Part shown: positions 1-9,040 of the stretch, one piece after another | Layout of the letters: every line of letters begins with the position of its first letter | How positions within the stretch are numbered: position 1 is the stretch's first letter | Origin: Liopterus haemorrhoidalis | Taxonomy: Eukaryota > Arthropoda > Insecta > Coleoptera > Dytiscidae | DNA: 64,000 bases | Direction of reading: 5' to 3' | Assembly (NCBI GenBank): GCA_963971575.1 | Contig: OZ020617.1 | Span: 35,927,626 to 35,991,625 of the forward strand | Translations under genes and position numbers: made by a program | Notes under the pieces: generated by a model | The model's input: the letters and a program-made list of their open reading frames with translations, nothing else | Databases searched by the model: none | Told to the model about the DNA's origin: nothing

Positions 1-3000
1 TTCAACATTCATTCCCATAAAGGTCTTTACTTCACCTAAATCTTTCATACTAAATTCTGCAGCTAATTTTTGTTTAAAAAGATTGACAGCACTAACATCA
101 TTACCACATATAAGCATATCGTCTACATAAAGAACTAAATATATACTCAACCCATTTTCGAATTTTACATACAAGCAATAGTCTGCATCAGATCTTTCAA
201 ATCCAATAGATGTTATAAATTTGTGAAAACGTTCATTCCAGCATCTTGGACTTTGCTTCAGACCATAAAGAGATCTTCGTAATTTTAAAACATTACCTTC
301 TTTAACTGAAATTCCATCCGGTGGTTGCAAATAAACAACTTCATTTAAATACCCATGCAAAAAGGCTGTCTTCACATCCATGTGACATAATTGAAAGCCA
401 TACTGTATTGCCAGAGCTAATAATATTCTTATGGTTGGAAAACGTGCTACTGGCGAATAAGTTTCAAAATAATCAATCCCTTCTTTTTGCATATATCCTT
501 TTGCAACAAGGCGAGCTTTATATTTCATACTATTATTATTATTGTCGGACTTAATTTTGAAAACCCAACGAGAACCTAATAATTTTGTATTCTCTGGCTT
601 CTCCACAACTATCCAAGTTTGATTTTCTTCGAGAGAATTAATTTCTTCTTGAATTGCCTCATGCCATTCAATTTCGTCATCTCTACCTGCTACATCTCTG
701 AAATCTTTTGGTACATCACCCATATTAAAAGCCATATGTACATTAAAATCATCAAAAGATAATTGTGATAGGTTACTTACTACTTTTTGACAAGTTCTTC
801 TTTCATCTTGAATATTATCATGCCTTTCTTCACTACAAATATCTGGATTTAACCTTGGACTTCTTCGTAAAATTGAAGTTTCTTTCTTCTTTTCTTTCTT
901 CTCTTCATATTGAGAAACCGTATCTTCCAATTTTTTATCCTTTTGAAAGACTTCTTTGTTTGACTCAACATTTTCATCTGAAATATCTTCCTCATTTTCA
1001 AAAATAGCATGCTGCCAATTTATTTCATTAAACTTGACATCCCTTGAATAAATAATACGACGACTTTGTTTATCCCATAGTCGGTATCCATTTGGACCAT
1101 ATCCAACCATTATACATTCGTGACTTTTATCGTCAAATTTGCATCTTTGTGCTTTAGGAATCAAGGCGTATGCTCTACAACCAAATATACGTAATTTTGA
1201 CAAATTGGGTTTCTTACCGTACCACATTTCGAAAGGAGTTTTGTTTTCAATAGCATGTGTTGGACAGCGATTAGTTAAAAAGGTTGCTGTTAAAATCGCT
1301 TCGCCCCACAACTCCTTAGATGAACCAGATTCTATCAACATAGACTTTGCTTTCTCCACCAATGTTCTGTTCATCCTTTCAGATACACCGTTTAGTTCAG
1401 GAGAATAAGCAGTTGTATATTCCAAAATTACGCCTTCTGATCTAGAAAAATTCTTAAAATCACGTGAGCAATATTCGCCTCCTTGGTCACATCTTAATTT
1501 ATGTATTTTTACACCATGGTGTGCTTCAACCATTGCCTTATATTCTCTAAAACAATCTAAAACTTCACTTTTATGTGCAATTAGAAAAGTAGCAACCATG
1601 TGTGAAAAGTCATCAATAAAGGTAACAAAATATTTCTTACCATCAAATGATGTAACATTGACTGGTCCACAAACATCAGAATGCACCAACTCTAGTGGTC
1701 GTGTAGCACGATAACGTGTGCTACTAAATGGCAAACGTGTTTGCTTGGCTTTGACGCAGCTCTCACAAAAGTCAATATTATCCGTTAATTTTTCATTAAT
1801 TCCTGTTACCATATCTTCATTAATTAATTTACATACGCTTCTCATACCAATGTGACCCAATCTTTTATGCCATAATTCATTCAATTTAACCTGCTGTGTA
1901 CTGCAAACATTTGCTGAGGCCCCTTGACTATTTAACTTCCACCAATACAAGCCTCCACGGAGTTCACCAACACCAATAATTTTTCCATTCATAAAAATTT
2001 TGGCTTTTCCGTTCTCAAAAATGACTTTACCACCTTTTTTATCAATTTGACTAACTGAAATTAAATTCTGACGTGAAGAAGGAACATACAACACATTCTC
2101 AAACATCCCACATTTCTCTTTTCCATTAACCGAGAGAGTGATAGGTACTTTTCCGCCATTTGTAGCTTTCATGCTTTCTCCTTCCTTGGCAATGTTAATA
2201 GAAAAAGGATCGTTTAAAGAATTTGCATTTTGTAGTAAGCTAATATCATTTACAATATGATCAGTACAGCCTGAATCAATCAAACAATAAAACTCATTGG
2301 TTGATCTACTTACATTTGATGACATCATTGTAACTGGCTTAGTGGCTTCAGTAACATTACTATGTTTAGTAAAATTTCTTCTTGTCAGACATTTATTTGC
2401 TGTATGTCCTGGTTTACGACATTTGAAGCATATAATTTTCCTTTTTGTGGAATGAAAAGACACAGGCGCTTCATTTTCGGGAGTGGGCAAATCTAAATTT
2501 TTGCATTGTTGTTTCAATTCAGTCTCTAAGAGCCGACTTTTAACACGTTCAAGAGTTAATTCTTGTTCTTCTAGCGTTTCTAGCGCGGTAACAACATGTA
2601 CATATGATGCTGGCATGGCCATAAGTAAATCAACTATAATTTCCAACTCGTCTACTTTGCCTCCAGCTGCCTTATATGCACGTACTGCCGCTTCAACCTC
2701 TTTGAAAAATATGCTTAAAGGTTTATTCTCTATACACTTTAGAGACATCAACCTTTTCTTTAAATAAATCTTTGTGCCAATAGATTTCCTCTCAAAAACA
2801 GCATCCAAAGTACTAAGCATATCATAAGCAGTGTCTTTTTCTCTAACGTAGTCAATATGTGAATCTGCAATACAGCGAATAATTATATTCATCGCCTTAG
2901 CATCTTTATTTTGCCATTCACTATTTGAATTTTCAGCTATGGTGGGAGCTTTCTCTACATGGCTTTTCAAACCTTTTTCACGCAACAGGGCCAATACTCT

Positions 3001-3072
3001 AAACTTCCAAACTGAATAATCTATCCCTGAAAATTGGGGAACAGTAAGGTTATCTTTATTTCTATTATCCAT
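1..3072 (-). CDS. Ty1/copia Gag-Pol polyprotein, uninterrupted, cut by window edge
   Basis: Read from the ATG at 3072 leftwards, the frame stays open for 1024 codons to base 1; I checked every codon and found no stop. Domains in order: Gag (about residues 1-240) with a CX2CX4HX4C zinc knuckle at C215, C218, H223, C228; aspartic protease with a DSGC active site at D266; integrase with an HHCC zinc finger at H402, H407, C436, C439 and catalytic D466, D529, E565 (D-D35E spacing); then reverse transcriptase with YVDD at residues 982-985. Gag-protease-integrase-RT order defines Ty1/copia. Family polyproteins are usually about 1400 residues, so the RT thumb and RNase H lie outside the window. All key residues visible are present, so the element may be young or active. 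Only the fate of the missing 3' part is uncertain. The 5' LTR and primer site lie directly upstream. Confidence 0.95.
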   Translation of the reverse strand, partial: MDNRNKDNLTVPQFSGIDYSVWKFRVLALLREKGLKSHVEKAPTIAENSNSEWQNKDAKAMNIIIRCIADSHIDYVREKDTAYDMLSTLDAVFERKSIGTKIYLKKRLMSLKCIENKPLSIFFKEVEAAVRAYKAAGGKVDELEIIVDLLMAMPASYVHVVTALETLEEQELTLERVKSRLLETELKQQCKNLDLPTPENEAPVSFHSTKRKIICFKCRKPGHTANKCLTRRNFTKHSNVTEATKPVTMMSSNVSRSTNEFYCLIDSGCTDHIVNDISLLQNANSLNDPFSINIAKEGESMKATNGGKVPITLSVNGKEKCGMFENVLYVPSSRQNLISVSQIDKKGGKVIFENGKAKIFMNGKIIGVGELRGGLYWWKLNSQGASANVCSTQQVKLNELWHKRLGHIGMRSVCKLINEDMVTGINEKLTDNIDFCESCVKAKQTRLPFSSTRYRATRPLELVHSDVCGPVNVTSFDGKKYFVTFIDDFSHMVATFLIAHKSEVLDCFREYKAMVEAHHGVKIHKLRCDQGGEYCSRDFKNFSRSEGVILEYTTAYSPELNGVSERMNRTLVEKAKSMLIESGSSKELWGEAILTATFLTNRCPTHAIENKTPFEMWYGKKPNLSKLRIFGCRAYALIPKAQRCKFDDKSHECIMVGYGPNGYRLWDKQSRRIIYSRDVKFNEINWQHAIFENEEDISDENVESNKEVFQKDKKLEDTVSQYEEKKEKKKETSILRRSPRLNPDICSEERHDNIQDERRTCQKVVSNLSQLSFDDFNVHMAFNMGDVPKDFRDVAGRDDEIEWHEAIQEEINSLEENQTWIVVEKPENTKLLGSRWVFKIKSDNNNNSMKYKARLVAKGYMQKEGIDYFETYSPVARFPTIRILLALAIQYGFQLCHMDVKTAFLHGYLNEVVYLQPPDGISVKEGNVLKLRRSLYGLKQSPRCWNERFHKFITSIGFERSDADYCLYVKFENGLSIYLVLYVDDMLICGNDVSAVNLFKQKLAAEFSMKDLGEVKTFMGMNVE

Positions 3073-3080
3073 ATTAAGCT

Positions 3081-3094
3081 CTGGGCCCATAACC
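3081..3094 (-). promoter_or_regulatory. Copia primer-binding site, tRNA-iMet half-molecule type
   Basis: The plus strand reads CTGGGCCCATAACC, which is the sense sequence of the anticodon stem-loop of animal initiator tRNA-Met. The element's sense strand is the complement. Drosophila copia is known to prime from such an internal cut in tRNA-iMet rather than from the tRNA 3' end. The site lies 9 bp upstream of the Gag ATG, at the LTR edge. This placement supports both the copia assignment and the start codon. Confidence 0.85.
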
Positions 3095-3180
3095 TATAGA
3101 GATAATCAGAGCTTGTGCAAAAAATATTTAATACCATAACCTATAGAGATAATCAGAGCTTGTGCAAAAAATATTTAATA
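3087..3180. repeat. Perfect 47-bp tandem duplication across LTR end and primer site
   Basis: Bases 3087-3133 and 3134-3180 are identical over 47 bp. The unit contains the last part of the primer site (CCATAACC) and the end of the LTR. The copy adjacent to Gag completes the full primer site; the other lacks the GGGC side. Confidence 0.95.
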
Positions 3181-3480
3181 GAATACAAAAGTACACAACT
3201 ATTATTAAATATTTTAATGACAGTAAATTAATCAAAATTATTATATTTATTACTATAATGGTTACCACTGTAACCATGGCTTTGCAGCGTTCCAAAGGTA
3301 CCTATGTTGAAGTAGGTTTTAATAATTTGTAGGTAACTTTTGACCCTCCGTGAGTATAATCAATACGTGATCCGTCGTGAATATAATCACAACGTGAAAC
3401 GGGGGTCACGTCGTGCGATTAAAAAATTACAATACAGTCTCCTTGTTCTTCAAGTCGCTTTTTATATCTCTGAGTTAACA
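3096..3480 (-). repeat. 5' LTR of the copia element (about 385 bp)
   Basis: Between the primer site and 3480 lies AT-rich noncoding DNA. Read on the element strand it begins TGTTAACTCAGAG, a TG start typical of LTRs, and ends next to the primer site. The left LTR is outside the window, so the boundaries are inferred from the TG start and the primer site, not from comparison of two LTRs. The 47-bp duplication at its 3' end makes it longer than it would otherwise be. The possible 5-bp target duplication on this side (3481-3485) cannot be matched to the other end. Confidence 0.6.
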
Positions 3481-3893
3481 ATTCAATACTTTTAGAAAAA
3501 TAGTCCGCAGTTCCGAGAATAATAGTACAAGTCATGGCATAGGTCTAAAAAAGTCTAGCGTGGCGCGTTTTTGATTTTGTATTATGGCCAGCTAAAGTTT
3601 ATGGCGCACAAAAACGATGGATATTTGCGTTCAACTGTGGGCAAAAGTCGTATATTGGTGAGAGAAACTTTTATATTCGTCCACTCATAGATGGCATATT
3701 TTCATTGCAAATGTTGTGACAGTTTAAGTCAAAATTAGTGTAACTTTTCCCACTTTTGCACTGTGTTATGGATATATTTTTTTTTTTTTTCCTTTTATTT
3801 GTTGGCTTTAGCTGCTTTGGCTATTAGCCAGTGTTATGGATATTAGTTCGCTGTATTTGCATTATAGTATTGTAGAACTCATTATTACGTTAC
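3481..3893. other. No recognisable gene
   Basis: AT-rich DNA flanking the copia LTR. I see a T run near 3776-3791 and no reading frame, inverted repeat or family match worth naming. Confidence 0.5.
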
Positions 3894-4046
3894 TAGATTA
3901 TTACCCGCCAACAATGACGGATTTATAATATAAAAATGTCAATTGTTTGTATGTCTATTTGGTTTCGTTCTTTTTATAAACTAACAATTGCTAAAATAAT
4001 AATAATCACCTAATAAATCCGTAAACATTGGACTCTAATAATAACC
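3894..4046. mobile_element. Small inverted-repeat element (possible MITE)
   Basis: The left edge (TTATTACCCGCCAACAATGA, then CGGATTTAT) is mirrored, imperfectly, by ATAAATCCG...AATAATAACC near 4008-4046. The left part recurs as a direct copy at 4521-4605. This fits a short palindromic repeat, but the arms are degenerate and no clear target duplication is seen. Confidence 0.35.
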
Positions 4047-4086
4047 TATAAGAAGGGCTCCATACTGACTTTCAAGTTGTCAGACA

Positions 4087-4380
4087 CAGGGCCGCCCCTA
4101 GCATTTGCGGGGCCTGGGGCAAAACTTGAGTTGCGGGGCCCCATCTATATATATACATATATATTGAATAACGATATTTTCTTTAATATTATTAACTATT
4201 AAAAAAGTACACATACTTATATTCAATAAATATGTATTTTTTTCCAACTATTTACAAAACTTGGAATAATATTTTTAATGTATTTTATTATTTTATTACT
4301 TGACGGTCGAAGCGCGGGGCCCTTATAGGCGCGGGGCCTGGGGCAGGTGCCCCACTTGCCACAGCCTAGGGGCGGCCCTG
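4087..4380. mobile_element. hAT-type MITE, 294 bp
   Basis: Terminal inverted repeats CAGGGCCGCCCCTAG and CTAGGGGCGGCCCTG bound a noncoding core. The flanks are GTCAGACA (4079-4086) and GTCATACA (4381-4388), an 8-bp target duplication with one mismatch. CAGGG ends plus 8-bp duplications are typical of hAT elements. No transposase is present, so this is a non-autonomous copy. Confidence 0.85.
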
Positions 4381-4520
4381 GTCATACACATCTGTAGCAC
4401 AAATAAAAAATTATAAAAAATTAACTTTACTAATATCTTTCTGATTAACAGATAATCTGATGACTGATTAATTCTCAATAATTCTTGTCTTTATATATAG
4501 GTTATTACCCGTCAACAATA

Positions 4521-4605
4521 CTAGGTTATTACCCGTCAAACATGACGGATTTATAATATAAAAATTTCAATTGTTTGTAGGTATGTGTATTTGGTTTTAT
4601 TTTTT
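4521..4605. repeat. Direct copy of the 3894-3976 repeat
   Basis: It shares the TTATTACCCGTCAA...TGACGGATTTATAATATAAAAAT...CAATTGTTTGT core with 3894-3976. A shorter partial copy begins at about 4500. These copies flank the hAT MITE at 4087-4380. Confidence 0.6.
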
Positions 4606-4629
4606 AACGTATCTTAATATCATCGCCGA

Positions 4630-4729
4630 TCAGCGAATCACGGGACAGGATATCACCCGTTAGCCAATCACGGGAGAGGGTGTCACCTGTCAGCCAACCA
4701 AGAGACAGGATGTCGCCAGTTAGCCAACC
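4630..4729. repeat. 30-bp tandem repeat, 3.3 units
   Basis: Units start at 4630, 4660, 4690 and 4720 (partial), with core (T)CAGCCAATCACGGGACAGG. The same AGCCAATCACG motif recurs at 5611-5622 and, inverted, at about 50527-50540, always beside the 120-bp repeat array. It therefore looks like part of the same mobile or satellite unit. Confidence 0.7.
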
Positions 4730-4860
4730 TTAAGAACCTTAAGAAAAATTGACGTCATAATGTTACCGACAATACATACAGACACTTGCTAATTATATTG
4801 TTAGATTATTTATTCATGAACTTTTTAAGATGGAAAACGATTCATTTTTACTCAGTACAT
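4730..4860. repeat. Border module of the 120-bp repeat family
   Basis: Contains GACGTCATAATGTTACC, then CTTGCTAATTATAT, then a stretch around 4810-4850 (ACTTTTTAAGATGGAAAACG). The first two blocks recur at 5640-5690 and inverted at 50466-50520. The third recurs inverted at about 59405-59460. The module marks the edge of the array that follows. Confidence 0.5.
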
Positions 4861-4889
4861 TACATTTATATTGTTAAAACTAAAAATAA

Positions 4890-5582
4890 TTTGAGACGTT
4901 AATTTATGCCTACGAAACCCTAGACATTTATGTATGTAATTATATTTGTAGATTCTTAGAGAATAAATCTGCAAAATATTGTTCAAATTGGTCAAAAAAT
5001 ATAAGACTAAAGTATCTTTTTTATGCCTACAAAATCCTAGATATTTCTATAAATAATTATATTCGTAGATTCTTAGAGAATAAATCTGCAAAATATTGTT
5101 CATATCGGTTAAAGGATGTAGGAGTGTCTAGAGTTTCTTGTTTATGCCTAAAAAACCCTAGACATTTCTGTAAATAATTATATTTGTAGATTCTTAGAAA
5201 ATAAATCTGCAAAATATTGTTCATATCAGTCAAAGAATGTAGGAGTGTCTAGGGTTTCTTCTTTATGCCTAAGAAATCCTAGACATTTCTATACGTTATT
5301 TTATCCGCAGATTCATAGGAAATAAATCTGCAAAATATTTTTCGTATCGATCATAGGATATAGGGATGTCTAGAGTTTCTTGTTTATGCCTACGAAACCC
5401 TAGACATTTCTATATGTTATTTTATCCACAGATTTTTAGAAAATAAATCTGCAAAATATTTTCCATATCGATTTAGGATATAGGAGTGTCTAGAGTTTCT
5501 TGTTTATGCCTACGAAATCCTAGACATTTCTAAATGTTATTTTATTCGCAGTTTCTTAGAGAATAAATCTGCAAAATACCTA
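4890..5582 (+). repeat. 120-bp tandem array, about 5.7 units, forward
   Basis: The landmark TTATGCCT occurs at 4904, 5021, 5142, 5263, 5383 and 5503, giving spacings of 117, 121, 121, 120 and 120 bp. Each unit carries a TACGAAACCCTAGACATTTC-like block and AATAAATCTGCAAAATATT. Units are diverged by a few to about 15 percent by eye. The same unit occurs inverted at 7305-7728 and at 50566-50770. Confidence 0.9.
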
Positions 5583-5589
5583 TCAATCA

Positions 5590-5690
5590 AGAGACCGCAA
5601 GAGTCCCCAGTTAGCCAATCACGCGAACCTTAGGAAAAAATGACGTCACAATGTTACCCAGATCACATACACACACTTGCTAATTATATA
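5590..5690. repeat. Second border module of the 120-bp array
   Basis: Contains AGTTAGCCAATCACG, GAACCTTAGGAAAA, TGACGTCACAATGTTACC and CTTGCTAATTATAT. The module at 50466-50565 is its reverse complement in the same order. Thus array plus border travel together. Confidence 0.6.
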
Positions 5691-5764
5691 TGTACGACTT
5701 GAGAAGTCAAACACGCGTATTGCGTACCTATTACAACCAAATATAATATTTACTTACTTAATCG

Positions 5765-6095
5765 CTGAGCCCTTTTACCATCTTTGGTGTCGGGCTTTGT
5801 GTGCGTTTGACTGCTACTTGTACTTGTTTTCTTCTTTCACTGGGGAACGTCTCCAAAGTTTTTTCCATACCTTCTTATTTTAAGTCCTACTTCTTGCTTT
5901 ACTCTACATTTTTTTCTAGGTCTCCCTCGGCGTCTTATTTTAGATACCCTGGCTTAAACTTTTTTGTGTCTCTACCTTCATCCATTCTTTGTATATGACC
6001 AAACCATCTCAACTGGTCTTCTTCTATCACTTCTTCTACTGGTTTTGTTCCTTCAGTTTTTCTCTATACTCTGTTTTCCTTACTCGGTCCAGTTT
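5765..6095 (-). pseudogene. LINE 3' end, C-terminal remnant of reverse transcriptase ORF
   Basis: On the minus strand, from about 6030 down to 5765, the conserved tail of many insect endonuclease/RT ORFs can be read: an LRWFGHIQRMDE block, then, after a frameshift, a basic RRRGRPRKK block. These two motifs in this order are typical of RTE- or CR1-like LINE ORF2 carboxyl ends. No RT catalytic motif is present, and stops and a frameshift are. It is a short decayed fragment, clade uncertain. Confidence 0.65.
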
Positions 6096-7094
6096 TGACT
6101 TCCCCTTGATTTTCCAAATATAATACATAATATTATTAATCACATTCGACATCATCAATCTCTTGGAAAAAAAACCTCTGCCGTTTATGCTGTTAACATT
6201 TCTGTGTTCATTAAAAATGTCAGATCTGTAATGTCTGAATTTTAAATGAGCACAAAATCATAAATTAACCATTATAATGAGTAAGTTACTTTTCACCCGA
6301 GTACTTTTAAAAAGTTTAATATTTCCTTAATAATATTTCACGGTGCTTATTTTCATAAAAGATCTCAAATATTCAATCATCAATTTCTTAAAAATGGAAA
6401 TATAAAAATTAAGCTTTAATTTCATGGGCTACCGGTTTCCTTGACTGAATCTCAATTTGAGATTCCTAATCTTTTTTACCCTGGTAAAAGCAAGTAGGAA
6501 TATCGGAAATGAGACAACTGAAGTAAATTTTTAAGAAGTTGGTAGCTACTACTTAATTTGCGTTCTTTCCTTTCTTCATTTCCCGATCTTTATAGAGTCC
6601 CTTGCCGTTGTTCATTTAGAGAGAGCCTCGTTTAAATTCACACTTTAATGTCAAATTTATGGGTAATCTAGTTTTTGTATTGATATCTAATCGAGTGAAA
6701 ATTTTATGTCTTTAGAGTAAAATCTATAAGACGGTTTCTATGAGATTAACAGTAAAGAAACAGTTGATTGCAGAGGTGGCTGGTTTTTAGGAACTAGAGG
6801 GACCGGAACCCACCAGTAATTTTATTAAATTAATCTAATAACTTACAGTGTTCAGTATAATTATTTTGTCTTTTAACAATCCGAATTATTATAGGAAAAA
6901 AACATAGTTTAGAGAACGTAATTTTTAAAAATCTTTTCATTTTGATGCGTTTTTAATGAAAAATATTGTCAAATATATGAAATAATTTAAACATAATTCT
7001 AAATTATTTTAATAACAAATTCAACTTAACACAACGTTGTTAGTTAGGAATAGCTAATTCTGCACTAACCCGTATCACACGTAACACATGTCAT
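6096..7094. other. No recognisable gene
   Basis: AT-rich DNA between the two opposing 120-bp arrays. No long reading frame on either strand and no repeat I can match elsewhere in the window. Confidence 0.5.
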
Positions 7095-7290
7095 GTTATT
7101 AAATGAATAGCTTGGTAAAGTTTCAAAAACTGTTTAATTTAACATGCTGACTGCAGTTCCGGTAATATTTACCATTTTCAAAGCTACAATCAGCATTATA
7201 GCATTGAAAATGGTAAATATTACCAGAACTGCAGTCAGCATGTTAAATAAAACAGTTTGTGAAACTTTACCAAGCAATTTATTTAATAAC
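7095..7290. repeat. Long hairpin, arms of about 87 bp, 21-bp loop
   Basis: Bases 7095-7182 (GTTATTAAATGAATAGCTTG... to ...ACCATTTTCAA) are mirrored by 7204-7290 with only a few mismatches. Arms are about 90 percent or more identical by eye. It lies just inside the inverted 120-bp array. It could be a MITE or a local inverted duplication. Confidence 0.85.
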
Positions 7291-7304
7291 CGTTTACCAA
7301 TATT

Positions 7305-7728
7305 CTGCAGATTTATTCTCTAAGAAACTACGAATAAAATATCATATAGAAATATCTAGGGTTTTGTAGGCATAAACAAGAAACTCTAGATACTCCTATA
7401 TCCTAGGATCGATATAAAAAATATTTTGCAGATTTATTTTCTAAGAATTTGCGGTTAAAACAACATATATAATTGTCTAGGGTTTCGTAAGCATAAACAA
7501 GAAACTCTAGACACTCCTATATCTTATGATAGATATGAAAAATATTTTGCAAATTTATTTCTTAAAAATCTGCGGATAAAATAACGTATAGAAATGTCTA
7601 GGATTTCGTAGGCATAAACAAGAAATTTTAGAAACTCCTACATTCTTTGACTGATATGAACAATATTTTGCAGATTTGTTTTCTAAGAATCTACAAATAT
7701 AATTATTTACAGAAATGTCTATGGTTCG
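7305..7728 (-). repeat. 120-bp tandem array, about 3.5 units, inverted
   Basis: The same unit as at 4890-5582 in reverse orientation: AGGCATAAACAAGAAA (or variants) recurs near 7368, 7489 and 7610, with TTTGCAGATTTATTTTCTAA blocks between. Together with the forward array it forms a widely spaced inverted pair. Confidence 0.85.
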
Positions 7729-7873
7729 TGGGTGAGTTTTTGGGTATATCCTGTGAAGGGATGTTGTGTATAGGGGTGGGTTATGTCCTTCACAGCACTG
7801 AGTGAGTCTATGATTATTAAATAAGAAATTGAAAACTTATTAACAAAATAAATTACAAAATTGCTATGCAAAA

Positions 7874-8640
7874 TAATTTCACTTTATTGTTTTTGTGATC
7901 ACATCATGACCTTTTTGTGTCATGTCAATACTATAGTTTTGCCATACAATGGCATTATCAAAAGCTCAAAAAGAAATGAATATAGAACAGTCAGTGTCCA
8001 ATCCTTATATGCTAACATTTTAGAAAAACCTAATTAACAAATACCTGGAAGATCGGTGAATAAATTAAATCTTATTGTTCATTGAGGACCGTTGGGTCTT
8101 GCCCCGGATGTTTAAATATTTAACGCTAGAGACCCTATGAACTCCCTTTCTAAGTCTGGATTCTATAAGTTGACTTGTGAGTGCAATTCCCTATATATTG
8201 GTCAAATAGGCAGGAATTTTAATATTAGATTAAAGGAACTTAATAGAGCGTTTAATTCTATCTCGATATATACCATTCTACGTTTAGTGACCATCTGATA
8301 GATTGTAACCTCATTGCGAGCGGTTATTGTGTTATTATTAAGTGTTTAAAACCATTCCATAATGTAAACAAGGGCTACAAACAAAATCTGTAGAAAGAAT
8401 TTTTAGAAATATTTAAACATCGGAGGCAAAGCCCACCGGTCCTCAATGAACAACAAGATTTAGTTTATTCGGTGATGTACCAGGTATTTGTTAATTAGGT
8501 TTTTTTAAAATGTTAGCATATAAGGGTAGTACACTGATTATTCTATATTCATTTCTTTTTTAACGTTTAATAGTGCCATTGCATGACGAAACTATAGACG
8601 TGTTAAACAACAATAAAGTGATATTTTTATATAGTGTTTT
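7874..8640. mobile_element. Penelope-like element fragment with inverted flanks
   Basis: About 230-240 bp at 7874-8120 is the reverse complement of 8405-8635, sharing blocks such as TACCTGGTACATCACC-like, ACCTAATTAACAAATACC and ATGCTAACATTTTA. Between them is a decayed GIY-YIG endonuclease domain. Penelope-like elements are known to carry terminal repeats in either orientation and inverted partial copies at the 5' end. The right arm is the element's own 3' end, since the reading frame runs into it. No RT remains. Confidence 0.7.
8137..8490 (+). pseudogene. GIY-YIG endonuclease domain remnant of a Penelope-like element
   Basis: From the ATG at 8137 the frame shows GFYKLTCEC, then SLYIGQIGR, the Y...YIGQTGR core of the GIY-YIG nuclease fused to the RT of Penelope-like elements, followed by a basic FNIRLKE stretch. 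After a stop and frameshift at about 8295, SDHLIDCNLI continues the domain. The C-terminal tail, with PPVLNEQQ, follows after another break. The usual ORF is 700-900 residues, so only the carboxyl end survives. The function in an intact element is endonucleolytic cutting for target-primed reverse transcription. This copy cannot encode it. Confidence 0.7.
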
Positions 8641-8644
8641 GGTG

Positions 8645-9038
8645 TTTTTAATTTTTTCTTTCATTTGCTCGAGTTCTTGTAGGATAGCGAATACCTCTGC
8701 GGTGAATTCGATTCATTTTGTCTTGTAAAATATATTGATTTATGAATATTCAGCCATGCAAGATGTCGCAGAGCTTACAGTATCAATAATTGTATTTTCT
8801 TTGTATAATCTGTTTAACCAATCCAAACTTATTAATATATTAATGTTTAGAAACATTTTTTTATTTATACTCGAATCACTCTATCTATCGACATGCCTGT
8901 CTTAGCTTCTGGGTCATTCCATGACAAGTTGTGTGATTTTGGAAATTGCCCATGCTCGATCACCTTCGATTTCACTGAAATTTCATCTGATTGTAGATCA
9001 ATGTCAGAGATGAACTTGTGCGAATTTTTAGGCTGTTA
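8645..9038. other. No recognisable gene
   Basis: AT-rich spacer between the Penelope-like fragment and a mariner element. I see no reading frame or repeat of note. Confidence 0.5.
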
Positions 9039-9040
9039 TA

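Noticed and set aside
4890..5582. AAACCCTAG words considered as plant-type telomere repeat
   Set aside because: They occur once per 120-bp unit and are not in a tandem of their own.
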